DNA of 64,000 nt from Streptomyces sp. NBC_01317 (GCF_035961655.1 NZ_CP108393.1:7215501-7279500), one strand, 5' to 3'; shown: positions 7,658 through 17,150, counted from the first letter of the stretch. Made by a program: numbers and translations. The notes: generated by a model not told the origin, from the letters alone.

Positions 7658-9480
7658 GCCGATTCCTCGATCTCTTCCCGGGCCCGCACGGACGCCGGCG
7701 CCAACTCGTCAGGTACGGACAGCTCTTCGCTCTCCGGCTCCGTCTCGCGCGTCACGACCGCGCGGTACCGCGCGTCGGTCCGCACCAGCTCACGGTGGCC
7801 GCCCACCGCGGCGACCGCCCCCTCGTGGACGAACACCACACGGTCCGCGCTGTCGAGCAGCAGCGGCGAGGACGCGAACACGATCGTCGTACGACCCGCG
7901 CGCAGCTCCTTGACGCCCTGCGCGATCCGGGCCTCCGTATGCGAGTCCACGGCGGACGTCGGCTCGTCGAGGACGAGCACCTCCGGGTCCGTGACCAGCG
8001 AACGGGCCAGCGCGAGCCGCTGGCGCTGACCACCGGACAGCGAGCGCCCGCGCTCGGTGATGCGCGACGACATCGGGTCGCCGCTGCCGTCCACGGACGC
8101 CTGCGCGAGCGCGTCCAGCACGTCCGCGCACTGCGCGGCCTCCAGCGCCTTCCCGGCGTCGACGGCGCCGGAGGCCGGCACGTCCAGCAGCTCGGTGAGC
8201 GTGCCCGACAGCAGCACCGGATCCTTGTCCTGTACGAGCACACTGGCCCGCGCCGCGTCGAGCGGAAGGTCGTCCAGCGCCACCCCACCGAGCAGCACCG
8301 ACGGGCTCTTCTCCTCCTCGGTCGCGTGCCCGCCCAGGCGTTCGGCGAGCAGCCCCGCCGCGTCCGGGTCGCCGCACACCACGGCTGTCAGCAGACCCGC
8401 CGGGGCGAGCAGCCCGGTCGCCGGGTCGTAGAGGTCCCCGGTCGGCCGCGCGTCGTCCAGGCCGCCGCGCTCGTCGTCGTACGAGGTCCGCTCCAGCGAC
8501 AGCACCCGCGCCGCGCGCTTCGCGGAGGGCCGGGAGAAGGAGTACGCCATGGCGATCTCCTCGAACTGGCCCAGCGGGAAGAGCAGCAGGGTCACCGCGC
8601 TGTAGACGGTCACCAGCCCGCCGATGCCGATCCGCCCGTCGAGCGCGAGGTGCGCGCCGTACCAGACGACCGAGATCAGCAGGATGCCCGGCAGCAGGAC
8701 CTGGACGGCCGAGATCAGCGACCACATCCGCGCGCTGCGGACGGCGGCCCTCCTGACCTCCTGGGACGCGGCGCGGTAGCGCCCGAGGAACAGCTCCTCG
8801 CCGCCGATGCCGCGCAGGACCCGCAGTCCGGCGACGGTGTCCGAGGCCAGCTCGGTGGCCTTGCCCCCCTTCTCGCGCTGGATGTCGGCGCGTTGGGTGG
8901 CCACGGGGAGCAGCGGCAGGACGGCCAGCGCGAGCACCGGCACACCGGCGGCGACGATCCAGCCCAGCTCGGGCAGGTAGAGCGTCAGCCCCACGCAGAT
9001 CAGGATGATCGCGAGGGCGGCGGCCAGGAAGCGCGAGAGCGCCTCCACGAACCAGCCGATCTTCTCGACGTCACCCGTGGAGACCGCCACGACCTCTCCG
9101 GCGGCGACCCGGCGGGTCAGCGCCGAACCCAGGTCGGCCGTCCTGCGGGCGAGGAGCTGCTGGACGCGGGCGGCGGCGGTGATCCAGTTGGTGACGGCGG
9201 TGCGGTGCAGCATCGTGTCGCCGACGGCGATGGCGGCGCCGCACAGTGCGATGAGGCCGCCGGCCCACGCGAGGCGTCCGCCGGAGCGGTCCACCACGGC
9301 CTGGACGGCGAGCCCGGCACCGACCGGGAGACCGGCGATGCCCAGGTGGTGCAGCAGTCCCCAGGCCACGGCCTTGAGCTGGCCGCCGAGCTGGTTGCGT
9401 CCGAGCCACAGCAGGAACCGCGGGCCCGACCGCGCGTCGGGAACCCCTGGATCGGGATACGGAAGGTCGCGAATCTGCAT
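7654..9480 (-). CDS. Heterodimeric ABC exporter subunit with degenerate Walker A and intact signature
   Basis: This 608-residue half-transporter pairs with the next gene. The membrane domain occupies roughly residues 35-320. In the ATPase the P-loop is lost: the expected glycine-lysine loop reads CGDPDAAGLL (369-378), with no Lys. The H-loop His is replaced (FASSPLL, about 537). Signature LSGGQ (481-485) and Walker B LVLDE (502-506) are intact. These defects mirror those of the partner, so together they form one working and one fully degenerate ATP site, as in known asymmetric heterodimers such as TM287/288. The ATG at 9480 is the start used here. Confidence 0.85.
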   Translation of the reverse strand: MQIRDLPYPDPGVPDARSGPRFLLWLGRNQLGGQLKAVAWGLLHHLGIAGLPVGAGLAVQAVVDRSGGRLAWAGGLIALCGAAIAVGDTMLHRTAVTNWITAAARVQQLLARRTADLGSALTRRVAAGEVVAVSTGDVEKIGWFVEALSRFLAAALAIILICVGLTLYLPELGWIVAAGVPVLALAVLPLLPVATQRADIQREKGGKATELASDTVAGLRVLRGIGGEELFLGRYRAASQEVRRAAVRSARMWSLISAVQVLLPGILLISVVWYGAHLALDGRIGIGGLVTVYSAVTLLLFPLGQFEEIAMAYSFSRPSAKRAARVLSLERTSYDDERGGLDDARPTGDLYDPATGLLAPAGLLTAVVCGDPDAAGLLAERLGGHATEEEKSPSVLLGGVALDDLPLDAARASVLVQDKDPVLLSGTLTELLDVPASGAVDAGKALEAAQCADVLDALAQASVDGSGDPMSSRITERGRSLSGGQRQRLALARSLVTDPEVLVLDEPTSAVDSHTEARIAQGVKELRAGRTTIVFASSPLLLDSADRVVFVHEGAVAAVGGHRELVRTDARYRAVVTRETEPESEELSVPDELAPASVRAREEIEESA

Positions 9481-9601
9481 GATGTCCCATGACTGGTGGA
9501 GTGGCCCAAACCGTGCAAGGTTCGCCCTCGCGCACGGCCCGGAGCAATCGATTTTCTCCGGGACGAGCGGAATCGAGCCATCCGCCAGATCGGGAACGGG
9601 G

Positions 9602-10045
9602 TCAGCAGCGGGGGCCCGCCGTCCCGTCGACCAGGGTCGCCAGCAGCCCGCCCAGCGTCTCGCGCTGTTCGCCGGTCAGCGGGGCGAGGATCTCCGTGGC
9701 GGCCGAACGGCGGGCCAGCCGCAGCGACTTGAGCGTGGCCGTGCCGGTGTCGGTCAGCTCGATCCGTACCACTCTGCGGTTGGTCGGGTCCGGGGCGCGG
9801 CGGACCCAGCCGCTCGCCTCGAGACCGTCCACGAGCGTGGTGACCGCGCGGGGAACCACTTCCAGCCGCGCGGCCAGATCGGCCATGCGGGGCGGAGTGT
9901 CGTACATCGCGACCGTACGCAGCAGCCTCGCCTGCGCGGGCGTGATACCGATCGGTTCCAGCTGCCGCTTCTGGAGGCGGTGGAGCCGCCGGGTCAGACG
10001 CAACAGCTGCTCGGCCAGCACGCCGTCGGGATCGGGGGTGTCCAT
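9602..10045 (-). CDS. MarR-family transcriptional regulator
   Basis: The 147-residue protein has the MarR winged-helix layout: ITPAQARLLRTV, then PPRMADLAARLEVVPRAVTTLVDGLEASGWVRR as recognition helix and wing, then DPTNRRVVRIELTDTG. It lies between the heterodimeric exporter genes (same strand, downstream) and a divergent exporter gene. It probably represses both sets in response to an exported compound. Inverted repeats overlap the divergent promoter just upstream of its start. The ATG at 10045 is the start used here. Confidence 0.85.
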   Translation of the reverse strand: MDTPDPDGVLAEQLLRLTRRLHRLQKRQLEPIGITPAQARLLRTVAMYDTPPRMADLAARLEVVPRAVTTLVDGLEASGWVRRAPDPTNRRVVRIELTDTGTATLKSLRLARRSAATEILAPLTGEQRETLGGLLATLVDGTAGPRC

Positions 10046-10067
10046 GGCGGAATAATATCAGGACCAC

Positions 10068-10103
10068 GCTCATTGTGAGCATAGGTAACAGTCGGCTATG
10101 CTC
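10068..10103. promoter_or_regulatory. MarR operator and promoter region
   Basis: GCTCA-ttg-TGAGC (10068-10080) is a perfect inverted repeat, and GAGCATAG (10077-10084) pairs with CTATGCTC (10096-10103). A plausible promoter toward the right-hand exporter, TTGTGA (10073-10078) and TATGCT (10097-10102) with an 18-base spacer, is embedded in these repeats, so a bound regulator would block it. Confidence 0.55.
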
Positions 10104-10134
10104 AGGGAAGTATCGACACCTCTCGAAGGAGCCC

Positions 10135-12039
10135 ATGAACCCGCACGCCCCCACCTGGAAACCCTCGCCGACCCCCGATGTCGGCCGTCCTGACCCCGGC
10201 CGTCCTGACCCCGGCGGTCCCGACGCCGAGGCGCCCGGCCGGGAGCCGCCCGCCGAGCTGCGGCGCATCTTCCGTCTCTTCCGCCCCTACCGCGGCCGTC
10301 TCGCCGTCGTGGGACTGCTCGTCGGCGCCTCGTCCCTGGTCTCCGTCGCCTCGCCGTTCCTGCTGCGCGAGATCCTCGACACCGCCATCCCCCAGGGGCG
10401 TACGGGCCTGCTGAGCCTGCTCGCCCTCGGCATGATCCTCACCGCCGTCGTCAACAGCGTCTTCGGCGTGCTCCAGACCCTCATCTCCACGACCGTCGGC
10501 CAGCGTGTCATGCACGACCTGCGCACAGGTGTGTACGCCCAGCTCCAGCGCATGCCGCTCGCCTTCTTCACCAGGACACGGACCGGCGAGGTCCAGTCGC
10601 GCATCGCCAACGACATCGGCGGCATGCAGGCGACCGTGACCTCCACCGCGACCTCCCTGGTCTCCAACCTCACGGCCGTCATCGCCACGGTCGTCGCGAT
10701 GCTGGCCCTGGACTGGCGGCTCACGCTCGTCTCGCTGCTCCTGCTGCCGGTCTTCGTCTGGATCAGCCGCCGCGTCGGCCGCGAGCGCAAGAAGATCACC
10801 ACGCAACGCCAGCGCCAGATGGCCACGATGGCGGCCAACATCACCGAATCGCTCTCCGTCAGCGGCATCCTCCTAGGACGCACGATGGGCCGGGCCGACT
10901 CGCTCACGAAGGCGTTCGCCGACGAGTCCGAGCAGCTCGTCGACCTGGAAGTGCGGTCGAACATGGCCGGACGCTGGCGCATGTCGACCATCGGGATCGT
11001 GATGGCCGCCATGCCGGCGGTCATCTACTGGGTCGCGGGCCTCGCCCTCCACGAGAGCGGCACCGCCGTCTCCATCGGCACGCTCGTCGCCTTCGTCTCG
11101 CTCCAGCAGGGCCTCTTCCGCCCAGCCGTGAGCCTGCTCTCCACCGGTGTGCAGATGCAGACGTCCCTGGCGCTCTTCCAGCGCATCTTCGAATACCTCG
11201 ACCTGCGGGTCGACATCACCGAGCCCGACGAGCCCGTCCGCCTCGCCAAGATCGGCGGTGAGGTCCGCTTCGAAGGCGTCGACTTCGGCTACGAGGGCAA
11301 GGGCGGCCGGACGCTGACCGGCATCGACCTGACGGTCCCGGCCGGCGGCAGCCTCGCGGTGGTCGGGCCCACGGGATCCGGCAAGTCCACGCTCAGCTAT
11401 CTGGTGCCCCGGCTGTACGACGTGACCGGCGGCCGGGTCCTCCTCGACGGGGTGGACGTACGGGACCTGGACTTCGACACCCTCGCCCGCGCGGTCGGCG
11501 TCGTGTCCCAGGAGACGTACCTGTTCCACGCCTCCGTCGCCGAGAACCTGCGCTTCGCCAAGCCGGACGCCACGGACGAGGAGATGGAGACGGCCGCGAG
11601 GGCCGCGCAGATCCACGACCACATCGCCTCGCTGCCCGACGGGTACGACACCCTCGTCGGCGAGCGCGGGTACCGCTTCTCCGGCGGTGAGAAGCAGCGC
11701 CTGGCCATCGCCCGTACGATCCTGCGGGACCCGCCCGTCCTGATCCTGGACGAGGCCACCAGCGCGCTGGACACCCGTACGGAACAGGCGGTGCAGCAGG
11801 CCATCGACGCGCTTTTCGAAGGACGTACCACCCTCACCATCGCCCACCGGCTCTCCACGATCAGGGACGCGGACCAGATCGTGGTCCTGGACGCGGGGCG
11901 CATCGTGGAGCGGGGCACCCATGAGGAGCTGCTGCGGGAGGACGGCCGGTACGCGGCGCTGGTCCGCAGGGACACGCGGCCCGCGGGGGCCGGGGAGAGC
12001 CTGCCCCCGGCGGAGGACCTGGCGTCGCTCGCGCCGTAG
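10135..12039 (+). CDS. ABC exporter, fused membrane and ATPase domains
   Basis: This half-transporter of about 634 aa starts with a Pro-rich tail containing repeated VGRPDPGRPDPGGPD, followed by a six-helix exporter domain (IFRLFRPYRGRLAVVGLLVG onward). All ATPase motifs are canonical: GPTGSGKST, FSGGEKQRLAIARTIL, VLILDEATSALD and TIAHRLST. It can therefore act as a homodimer, unlike the asymmetric pair on the other side of the MarR gene. The ATG at 10135 follows AAGGAG closely; an upstream ATG at 10075 would start inside the operator and is less likely. It is probably a multidrug or lipid-like exporter controlled by the MarR protein. Confidence 0.85.
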   Translation: MNPHAPTWKPSPTPDVGRPDPGRPDPGGPDAEAPGREPPAELRRIFRLFRPYRGRLAVVGLLVGASSLVSVASPFLLREILDTAIPQGRTGLLSLLALGMILTAVVNSVFGVLQTLISTTVGQRVMHDLRTGVYAQLQRMPLAFFTRTRTGEVQSRIANDIGGMQATVTSTATSLVSNLTAVIATVVAMLALDWRLTLVSLLLLPVFVWISRRVGRERKKITTQRQRQMATMAANITESLSVSGILLGRTMGRADSLTKAFADESEQLVDLEVRSNMAGRWRMSTIGIVMAAMPAVIYWVAGLALHESGTAVSIGTLVAFVSLQQGLFRPAVSLLSTGVQMQTSLALFQRIFEYLDLRVDITEPDEPVRLAKIGGEVRFEGVDFGYEGKGGRTLTGIDLTVPAGGSLAVVGPTGSGKSTLSYLVPRLYDVTGGRVLLDGVDVRDLDFDTLARAVGVVSQETYLFHASVAENLRFAKPDATDEEMETAARAAQIHDHIASLPDGYDTLVGERGYRFSGGEKQRLAIARTILRDPPVLILDEATSALDTRTEQAVQQAIDALFEGRTTLTIAHRLSTIRDADQIVVLDAGRIVERGTHEELLREDGRYAALVRRDTRPAGAGESLPPAEDLASLAP

Positions 12040-12115
12040 AGGCTGTGGTGTGCTCTTCCGTGTCGGCGCCCGCCACGTGCCGTGATCGGTGATCACCCCG
12101 GGTTAGCGTGCCGGT

Positions 12116-12964
12116 ATGACGTACGACCCTTCGAGGCGCCGGCCGGGGCGCCGTCCCCGGCTGACCCGCCGGGGCCGGCTGGTCCTCATGATGGCCGCCG
12201 TCCTGGTCATCGCCGTCGCGGTGCTGGTGCCCGTCCTGGTCGAGCGGGGGTCCGACGGCCCAGGACCGGCCACGCTGGTCGTTCCCGAGGGGCGGCGGGC
12301 CGGGCAGGTGTACGCCTCCGTCGACCGCGTTCTCGGCGTGGCCCCCGGCACCACGCGCAAGAAGGCCGCGTCCGTACCGCTCGACCTCCCGGAGACGGCG
12401 GGGGACAACCCGGAGGGCTATCTCTTCCCGGCGACGTATCCGGTGGACTCGGAGAGCACACCCGCCAGCCTGCTCAGCTTCATGGTCAACACCGCGAACC
12501 AGCGGCTGGGGGACCACCACGTCAGTGCCGGCGCCCAGCTCCACCACGTGACCGTCTACCAGACCGTCACCATCGCGAGCATCGTGCAGGCCGAGGCCGC
12601 CACGGCGCCCGACATGGGCAAGGTCGCCCGGGTCATCCACAACCGGCTCGCCCGGGTCATGGCGCTCCAGATGGACTCGACCATCAACTACGCGCTCCAC
12701 CGCAGCAGCCTGGACACCACGTACAAGGACACCGGGATCGACAGCCCGTACAACACGTACGAACGCAAGGGACTGCCCCCGACCCCGATCGGGAACCCGG
12801 GGGACGACGCGCTGAACGCGGCCGTCCATCCCACGCGGGGGAACTGGCTCTACTTCGTCACCGTGGCGCCGGGGGACACCCGCTTCACGGACAGCTTCGC
12901 CGAGCAGCAGCGGAACGTGGAGGAGTTCAACGAGAACCGCCGGGCGGCCGGCCGTACCGGCTGA
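12116..12964 (+). CDS. mltG: MltG-like endolytic transglycosylase (YceG family)
   Basis: The 282-residue membrane-anchored protein has a basic N-terminus, one transmembrane segment (residues 22-42) and a YceG/MltG domain. Visible family features are EGYLFPATY (100-108), TIASIVQAEA with the probable catalytic Glu E160, NRLARVMALQMDSTINYAL, and YNTYERKGLPPTPIGNPG. MltG cuts nascent glycan strands near the membrane and so sets chain length. At 282 aa it is short and appears to lack most of the N-terminal LysM-like region, so it may be a second, smaller paralogue. It converges on the downstream monooxygenase gene. Confidence 0.8.
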   Translation: MTYDPSRRRPGRRPRLTRRGRLVLMMAAVLVIAVAVLVPVLVERGSDGPGPATLVVPEGRRAGQVYASVDRVLGVAPGTTRKKAASVPLDLPETAGDNPEGYLFPATYPVDSESTPASLLSFMVNTANQRLGDHHVSAGAQLHHVTVYQTVTIASIVQAEAATAPDMGKVARVIHNRLARVMALQMDSTINYALHRSSLDTTYKDTGIDSPYNTYERKGLPPTPIGNPGDDALNAAVHPTRGNWLYFVTVAPGDTRFTDSFAEQQRNVEEFNENRRAAGRTG

Positions 12965-12980
12965 GCCGGCCCCAGGGGTT

Positions 12981-14105
12981 TCACACCGACTCGGGCACCC
13001 GCGCGAGGAGCCGTCCGATGTCCCGTACGGCCGCCCGGCCCGCCCGGTTCGCGCCGATCGTCGAGGCCGAAGGCCCGTACCCCACCAGATGGACCCGCTC
13101 GTCCCGTACGGCCCTGGTCTCCTCGACGCGGATACCGCCGCCCGGCTCCCGCAGCCGCAGGGGCGCCAGATGGTCCACGGCCGCCCGGAAGCCGGTCGCC
13201 CACAGGATCACGTCGGCCTCCACCGTCCGCCCGTCGTCCCAGGCCACACCGGTCGGGGTGATCCGGTCGAACACCGGCAGGCGGTCCAGCACCCCCTCCT
13301 CGCGCGCCTTCGTGATCGCCTCGTTCACCGGCAGCCCGGTCACGGACACGACACTCTGCGGGGGAAGGCCCTGGCGGACCCGTTCCTCCACGAGGGCGAC
13401 GGCCGCCCGGCCCTGCTCCTCACCGAACGGGCCCTCGCGGTAGACGGGCGGCCGCCGGGTCACCCACGTCGTGTCCGCCGCCACCTTCGCGATCTCGATC
13501 AGATGCTGGGTCCCGGAGGCACCACCGCCCACCACGACCACCCGCAGTCCGGCGAACGCGCCGGGGCCCGGATAGTTCGCGGTGTGCAACTGCCGTCCCA
13601 GGAAGGTCTCCTGGCCCGGATAGCGGGGCCAGAAGGGCCGGTCCCAGGTGCCGGTCGCGTTGATCAGGGCCCGCGCCGACCAGACCCCTTCGGACGTCTC
13701 GACCCGCAGCCGCCCCGCCCCGCCCTCGTGTTCCGCGGAACCTTCGCGTGCCGCGGAGCCTTCCCGTACCGCCGAGACATCCACCGGCCGGTGCACCCGC
13801 AGATCGAAGCGGCTCTCGTAAGCGGCGAAGTAGGCGGCGATCACCTCGGAGGAGGGCCGGGTGTCGTCGGCCGCCGCGGTGGTCAGCTCCATGCCGGGCA
13901 GCGAGTGCATGCCGTGCACCCTGCCGTACGTGAGGGACGGCCACCGGAACTGCCAGGCGCCGCCCGGCCGCGGGGCGTGGTCGAGCACCACGAAGTCCCG
14001 GTCGGGCTCCAGGCCCGACCGGCGCAGATGGTAGGCGCCGGACAGACCCGCCTGCCCCGCGCCTACGACCACCACATCGATGTCCCGTACGCCGAAGTCG
14101 CTCAC
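12981..14105 (-). CDS. FAD/NAD(P)-dependent flavin monooxygenase (FMO-like)
   Basis: The 374-residue oxidoreductase has an N-terminal FAD-binding motif (VVVVGAGQAGLSGAYHL, about residues 11-27) and a second, NADPH-type motif VVVVGGGASG in the middle. ATGF (VILWATGFR) near the C-terminus is typical of FMO and Baeyer-Villiger enzymes. It lies 39 bases downstream of ssuD on the same strand and could be co-transcribed with the sulfonate operon. The substrate is unknown. An unusual insert of repeated REGSA-like units lies near residue 120. Confidence 0.8.
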   Translation of the reverse strand: MSDFGVRDIDVVVVGAGQAGLSGAYHLRRSGLEPDRDFVVLDHAPRPGGAWQFRWPSLTYGRVHGMHSLPGMELTTAAADDTRPSSEVIAAYFAAYESRFDLRVHRPVDVSAVREGSAAREGSAEHEGGAGRLRVETSEGVWSARALINATGTWDRPFWPRYPGQETFLGRQLHTANYPGPGAFAGLRVVVVGGGASGTQHLIEIAKVAADTTWVTRRPPVYREGPFGEEQGRAAVALVEERVRQGLPPQSVVSVTGLPVNEAITKAREEGVLDRLPVFDRITPTGVAWDDGRTVEADVILWATGFRAAVDHLAPLRLREPGGGIRVEETRAVRDERVHLVGYGPSASTIGANRAGRAAVRDIGRLLARVPESV

Positions 14106-14144
14106 GCTCGTGCCAACAGCCCGGGGGCGGGGGATCTTCCCGTC

Positions 14145-15323
14145 TCAGCGACCCCCGGACACCAGCAGCGGCGCCGCGCCCCCCGCCGCCGCGCCGGGCA
14201 GGGGCGCCGGCTCCGCGAGCAGCCCGCGCCGCGCCAGCTCCGGGGTCACGCCCTCCCCGAACCAGTACGCCTCCTCCAGATGCGGGTAGCCGGACAGCAC
14301 GAAGTGCTCGATCCCCAGCTCGTGGTACTCCTCGATCCGGTCGGCGACATCGGCGTGGCTGCCCACCAGCGCGGTCCCTGCACCACCCCGTACCAACCCG
14401 ACCCCCGCCCACAGGTTCGGCGCGATCTCCAGCTGGTCACGGGTGCCGCCGTGCAGCGCGAGCATCCGCTGCTGCCCGACCGACTCGCTCTTGCCGAGCG
14501 CCTTCTGGGCGGCGGCGACCGTCTCCGGGTCGAGGTCGTCCAGCAGCCGGTTCGCCGTCGCCCAGGCGTCCTTCGCGGAGTCCCGCGAGATGGTGTGCAT
14601 CCGGATGCCGAAGCGGACCGTACGGCCCTGCTCCTCGGCCAGCCCCCGGATCCAGTTGATCTTCTCCTTCACCTGAGCCGGCGGCTCGCCCCAGGTCAGG
14701 TAGACGTCCGTGTGCGCGGCGGCGACCGGGCCCGCCGCCGCCGACGAGCCGCCGAAGAAGACCGGCGGCAGCGGGTCGGGCGGCAGCGCCGTCAGCCCGC
14801 CCTTGACCTGGTAGTGCTCGCCGTCGAAGTCGAACGGCTGCCCGCCCCATACGCCCCGTACCACCTGGAGGAACTCCGCCGTCCTGGCGTAGCGCCGGTC
14901 GTGGCCGAGATGGTCGCCGAAGCGCCGCTGCTCGGTGGAGTCACCGCCGGTCACCACGTTGAGCATCAGCCGGCCGCGCGTGATGCGCTGGTACGTGGAC
15001 GCCATCTGCGCCGCCAGCACGGGGGAGATCACCCCGGGCCGGAACGCCACCAGGAACTTGAGCCGGTCGGTGTGCTGGGAGAGCGCGACCGTCGTCAGCC
15101 AGGCGTCCTCGCACCAGGTGCCCGTGGGGGTCAACACGCCTTCGAAGCCCAGGCGTTCGGCCGCCTTGGCGATCTGCGCCAGATAGTCGACGTCGGGCGC
15201 GCGGATCCCGGTCACGGCGGTGTTCCCGGAGCGGGTGATGCCTCCGTCGGTGTACGCGTGACGGTCCACGAGGGTCCGGCCGTCACCGCCCGTCGGCAGG
15301 AACCAGTGCAGATGGATGCTCAT
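14145..15323 (-). CDS. ssuD: FMNH2-dependent alkanesulfonate monooxygenase SsuD
   Basis: The 392-residue luciferase-like monooxygenase begins MSIHLHWFLPTGGDGR and contains TPTGTWCEDAWL, LNVVTGGDSTEQRRFGDHL and FDFDGEHYQVKGG, characteristic of SsuD. With reduced FMN and oxygen it releases sulfite from alkanesulfonates. The ATG overlaps the upstream stop by one base (TGATG), indicating translational coupling to the ssuA-type gene. No ssuE-type flavin reductase is visible nearby. The C-terminal tail is Ala/Gly-rich. Confidence 0.88.
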   Translation of the reverse strand: MSIHLHWFLPTGGDGRTLVDRHAYTDGGITRSGNTAVTGIRAPDVDYLAQIAKAAERLGFEGVLTPTGTWCEDAWLTTVALSQHTDRLKFLVAFRPGVISPVLAAQMASTYQRITRGRLMLNVVTGGDSTEQRRFGDHLGHDRRYARTAEFLQVVRGVWGGQPFDFDGEHYQVKGGLTALPPDPLPPVFFGGSSAAAGPVAAAHTDVYLTWGEPPAQVKEKINWIRGLAEEQGRTVRFGIRMHTISRDSAKDAWATANRLLDDLDPETVAAAQKALGKSESVGQQRMLALHGGTRDQLEIAPNLWAGVGLVRGGAGTALVGSHADVADRIEEYHELGIEHFVLSGYPHLEEAYWFGEGVTPELARRGLLAEPAPLPGAAAGGAAPLLVSGGR

Positions 15324-16375
15324 CAGGAGGGGGCCTTTCCGTAGCTGCGCGCCGGGGAGGTCGACGGCGGCAGGGAGTCGTTGAAGCGGTCGTCCACGAA
15401 GTCCGCGAAGTCGAAGCGGCCCGGGATGAGTCCGAGATCGGCGAAGCTGTCGGCGATCTCCTGCTCGGAGGCGATCGCGGCCTCGTCGAGGGCGACCGGC
15501 ACACGGGTGCCGTAACTCCGCTTCACCGCGTCGAGGGCCACGTCGTACGGCAGTCCGGTGTCCTTCGCCCAGACCTTCGCCCACTCCTCGGGGTGCGCGA
15601 AGACCCAGTCCTGCGCCCGGCGCAGCCGCGTGACGAAGTCGTCGATCGCCTGCTCCTTCTCCTTGTCCTGGAGCGCGGCGGGGGCGGCGACCTGGAAGTT
15701 GAGGCCGTTCACCACCCCGCGTCCCGTGGTCAGCACCCGCCCCTTGCCGCCGCTCAGGACCTGTGAGGTGTACGGGTCCCAGACCGCCCACGCGTCGATC
15801 TTGCCGCTGGTGAAGGCGGCGAGCGCGTCGGCCGGCTGCAAGAGCGTGACCTTGATGTCGTCCGGCGTCAGACCGGCCTTCCTGAGCGAGGCGATCAGCT
15901 GGTAGTGCGCCGAACTGCCCTGCGCGACCGCGACCGTCCTGCCCTTGAGGTCGCTCGTCCTCTTCAGCGGAGAGTCCTGGGGGACGAGGATGGCCTCGCC
16001 CGCGGAGTCGCCGTGGGTGGCGGCCACGACGGTGATCTTCGACTTGGCGCCGGCGGCGAAGACGGGCGGGGTGTTGCCGACACTCCCGATGTCCACGGCG
16101 CCGGCGTTGACGGCTTCGAGCATGGGCGGCCCGGAGGTGAACGTGGACCACTCGACGCGGTAGGGGAGATCGTCCAGTTCACCGGCGGCCCGCAGGACGG
16201 CCTCCGAACCCCCCTTCTGGTCGCCGACGTTGAGGGTCACGGACCCCTTGCCGTCGGTGTTGCCGCCCCCGAGGCCACCGCCCGAGGAGTTGTCGGCGGA
16301 GGAGCAGGCGGAGAGGAGAAGGGTGAGGGCGACGGGGAGGAGGGCGAACGTCAGCCCCCGCGGCCTACGCGGCAT
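15323..16375 (-). CDS. ssuA: Sulfonate ABC transporter substrate-binding lipoprotein SsuA
   Basis: The 350-residue lipoprotein has a signal peptide ending in LLLSAC (lipobox, Cys24). The body matches the SsuA/nitrate-taurine binding family: LNVGDQKGGSEAVLRAAG, SGPPMLEAVNAGAVDIGSVG, DSPLKRTSDLKGRTVAVAQG and SGKIDAWAVWDPY. It binds aliphatic sulfonates outside the membrane. The ATG at 16375 is chosen because the signal peptide starts there; it overlaps the end of the ATPase gene by 11 bases. An upstream in-frame ATG at 16477 would add about 34 unrelated residues. Confidence 0.85.
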   Translation of the reverse strand: MPRRPRGLTFALLPVALTLLLSACSSADNSSGGGLGGGNTDGKGSVTLNVGDQKGGSEAVLRAAGELDDLPYRVEWSTFTSGPPMLEAVNAGAVDIGSVGNTPPVFAAGAKSKITVVAATHGDSAGEAILVPQDSPLKRTSDLKGRTVAVAQGSSAHYQLIASLRKAGLTPDDIKVTLLQPADALAAFTSGKIDAWAVWDPYTSQVLSGGKGRVLTTGRGVVNGLNFQVAAPAALQDKEKEQAIDDFVTRLRRAQDWVFAHPEEWAKVWAKDTGLPYDVALDAVKRSYGTRVPVALDEAAIASEQEIADSFADLGLIPGRFDFADFVDDRFNDSLPPSTSPARSYGKAPS

Positions 16376-17150
16376 GGCTCGTCCCGGCGGCGGCGCTCGT
16401 TCCGGTACTGGCGGCCGGTTCCTCGACGCCCAACTCCGTGAGCAGCCGCGAACGCAGCGCGGCGAAGGCGGGATCACCGACGGAGCGCGGCCGGTCCAGG
16501 CCGACCTCGGTCTCGTACGCGATCACACCGTCACGCATCACCAGGGCACGGTCGGCGAGCGACAGGGCCTCCTCCACGTCGTGGGTCACGAGCAGCACCG
16601 CGCAGCCGCGCCGCTGCCACAACTCGGCCACCAACTGCTGGGCCTTGATGCGGGTCAGCGCGTCGAGCGCGCCGAACGGTTCGTCGAGCAGCAGCAGATC
16701 GGGCTCCCGTACGAGCGCCCTGGCCAGTGAGGCGCGCTGGGCCTCGCCGCCGGACAGTGTCTTGGGCCAGGCGCCGGACCGGTGCCCGAGCCCGACCTCC
16801 TCCAACGCGTCCTCGGCGACGGCCCGTCCGGGCCTGCCGTCGAGGCCGAGCAGCACATTGCGCCAGACCCGTTTCCACGGCATCAGCCGGGGCGACTGGA
16901 ACGCGACCGCACGCCGCTTCGGTACGAGCACGGTCCCCTCGATGTCACGGTCGAGGCCGGCCAGTATCCGCAGCAGGGTCGACTTGCCGCAGCCGCTGCG
17001 GCCGAGGAGCGCGGTGAACTCGCCCGCGCGCAGGGTGAGATCGAGCTTGTCGATCACCGGCCGGCTGTCGAAGGCCCGGGTCAGCCCCGTGACCCGTACG
17101 GCGGTGTCACCGCTCACGCGGCTCACCGGCCCTTGAAGGTGGGTCGCCAT
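16365..17150 (-). CDS. ssuB: Sulfonate ABC transporter ATPase SsuB
   Basis: The 261-residue ATPase has Walker A GRSGCGKST, a Q-loop region (AVAFQSPRLMPWKRVWRNV), signature LSGGEAQRASLARAL, Walker B LLLLDEPFGALD and H-loop LVTHDVEEAL. These are typical of the nitrate/taurine/sulfonate importer class. The start at 17150 has AAAGG 8 bases upstream and overlaps the permease 3' end by 28 bases. The C-terminus is Ala/Thr/Ser-rich. Confidence 0.88.
   Translation of the reverse strand: MATHLQGPVSRVSGDTAVRVTGLTRAFDSRPVIDKLDLTLRAGEFTALLGRSGCGKSTLLRILAGLDRDIEGTVLVPKRRAVAFQSPRLMPWKRVWRNVLLGLDGRPGRAVAEDALEEVGLGHRSGAWPKTLSGGEAQRASLARALVREPDLLLLDEPFGALDALTRIKAQQLVAELWQRRGCAVLLVTHDVEEALSLADRALVMRDGVIAYETEVGLDRPRSVGDPAFAALRSRLLTELGVEEPAASTGTSAAAGTSHAA

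Noticed and set aside
5882..9492. Long plus-strand ORFs over the exporter genes
   Set aside because: They are Arg/Gln-rich antisense frames; both exporter subunits show ATPase motifs on the minus strand.
15323..16151. A single fused SsuA-SsuD protein suggested by the open frame 14145-16151
   Set aside because: The upstream half of that frame is a shadow; the SsuA gene is in another frame, and SsuD starts at the TGATG overlap.
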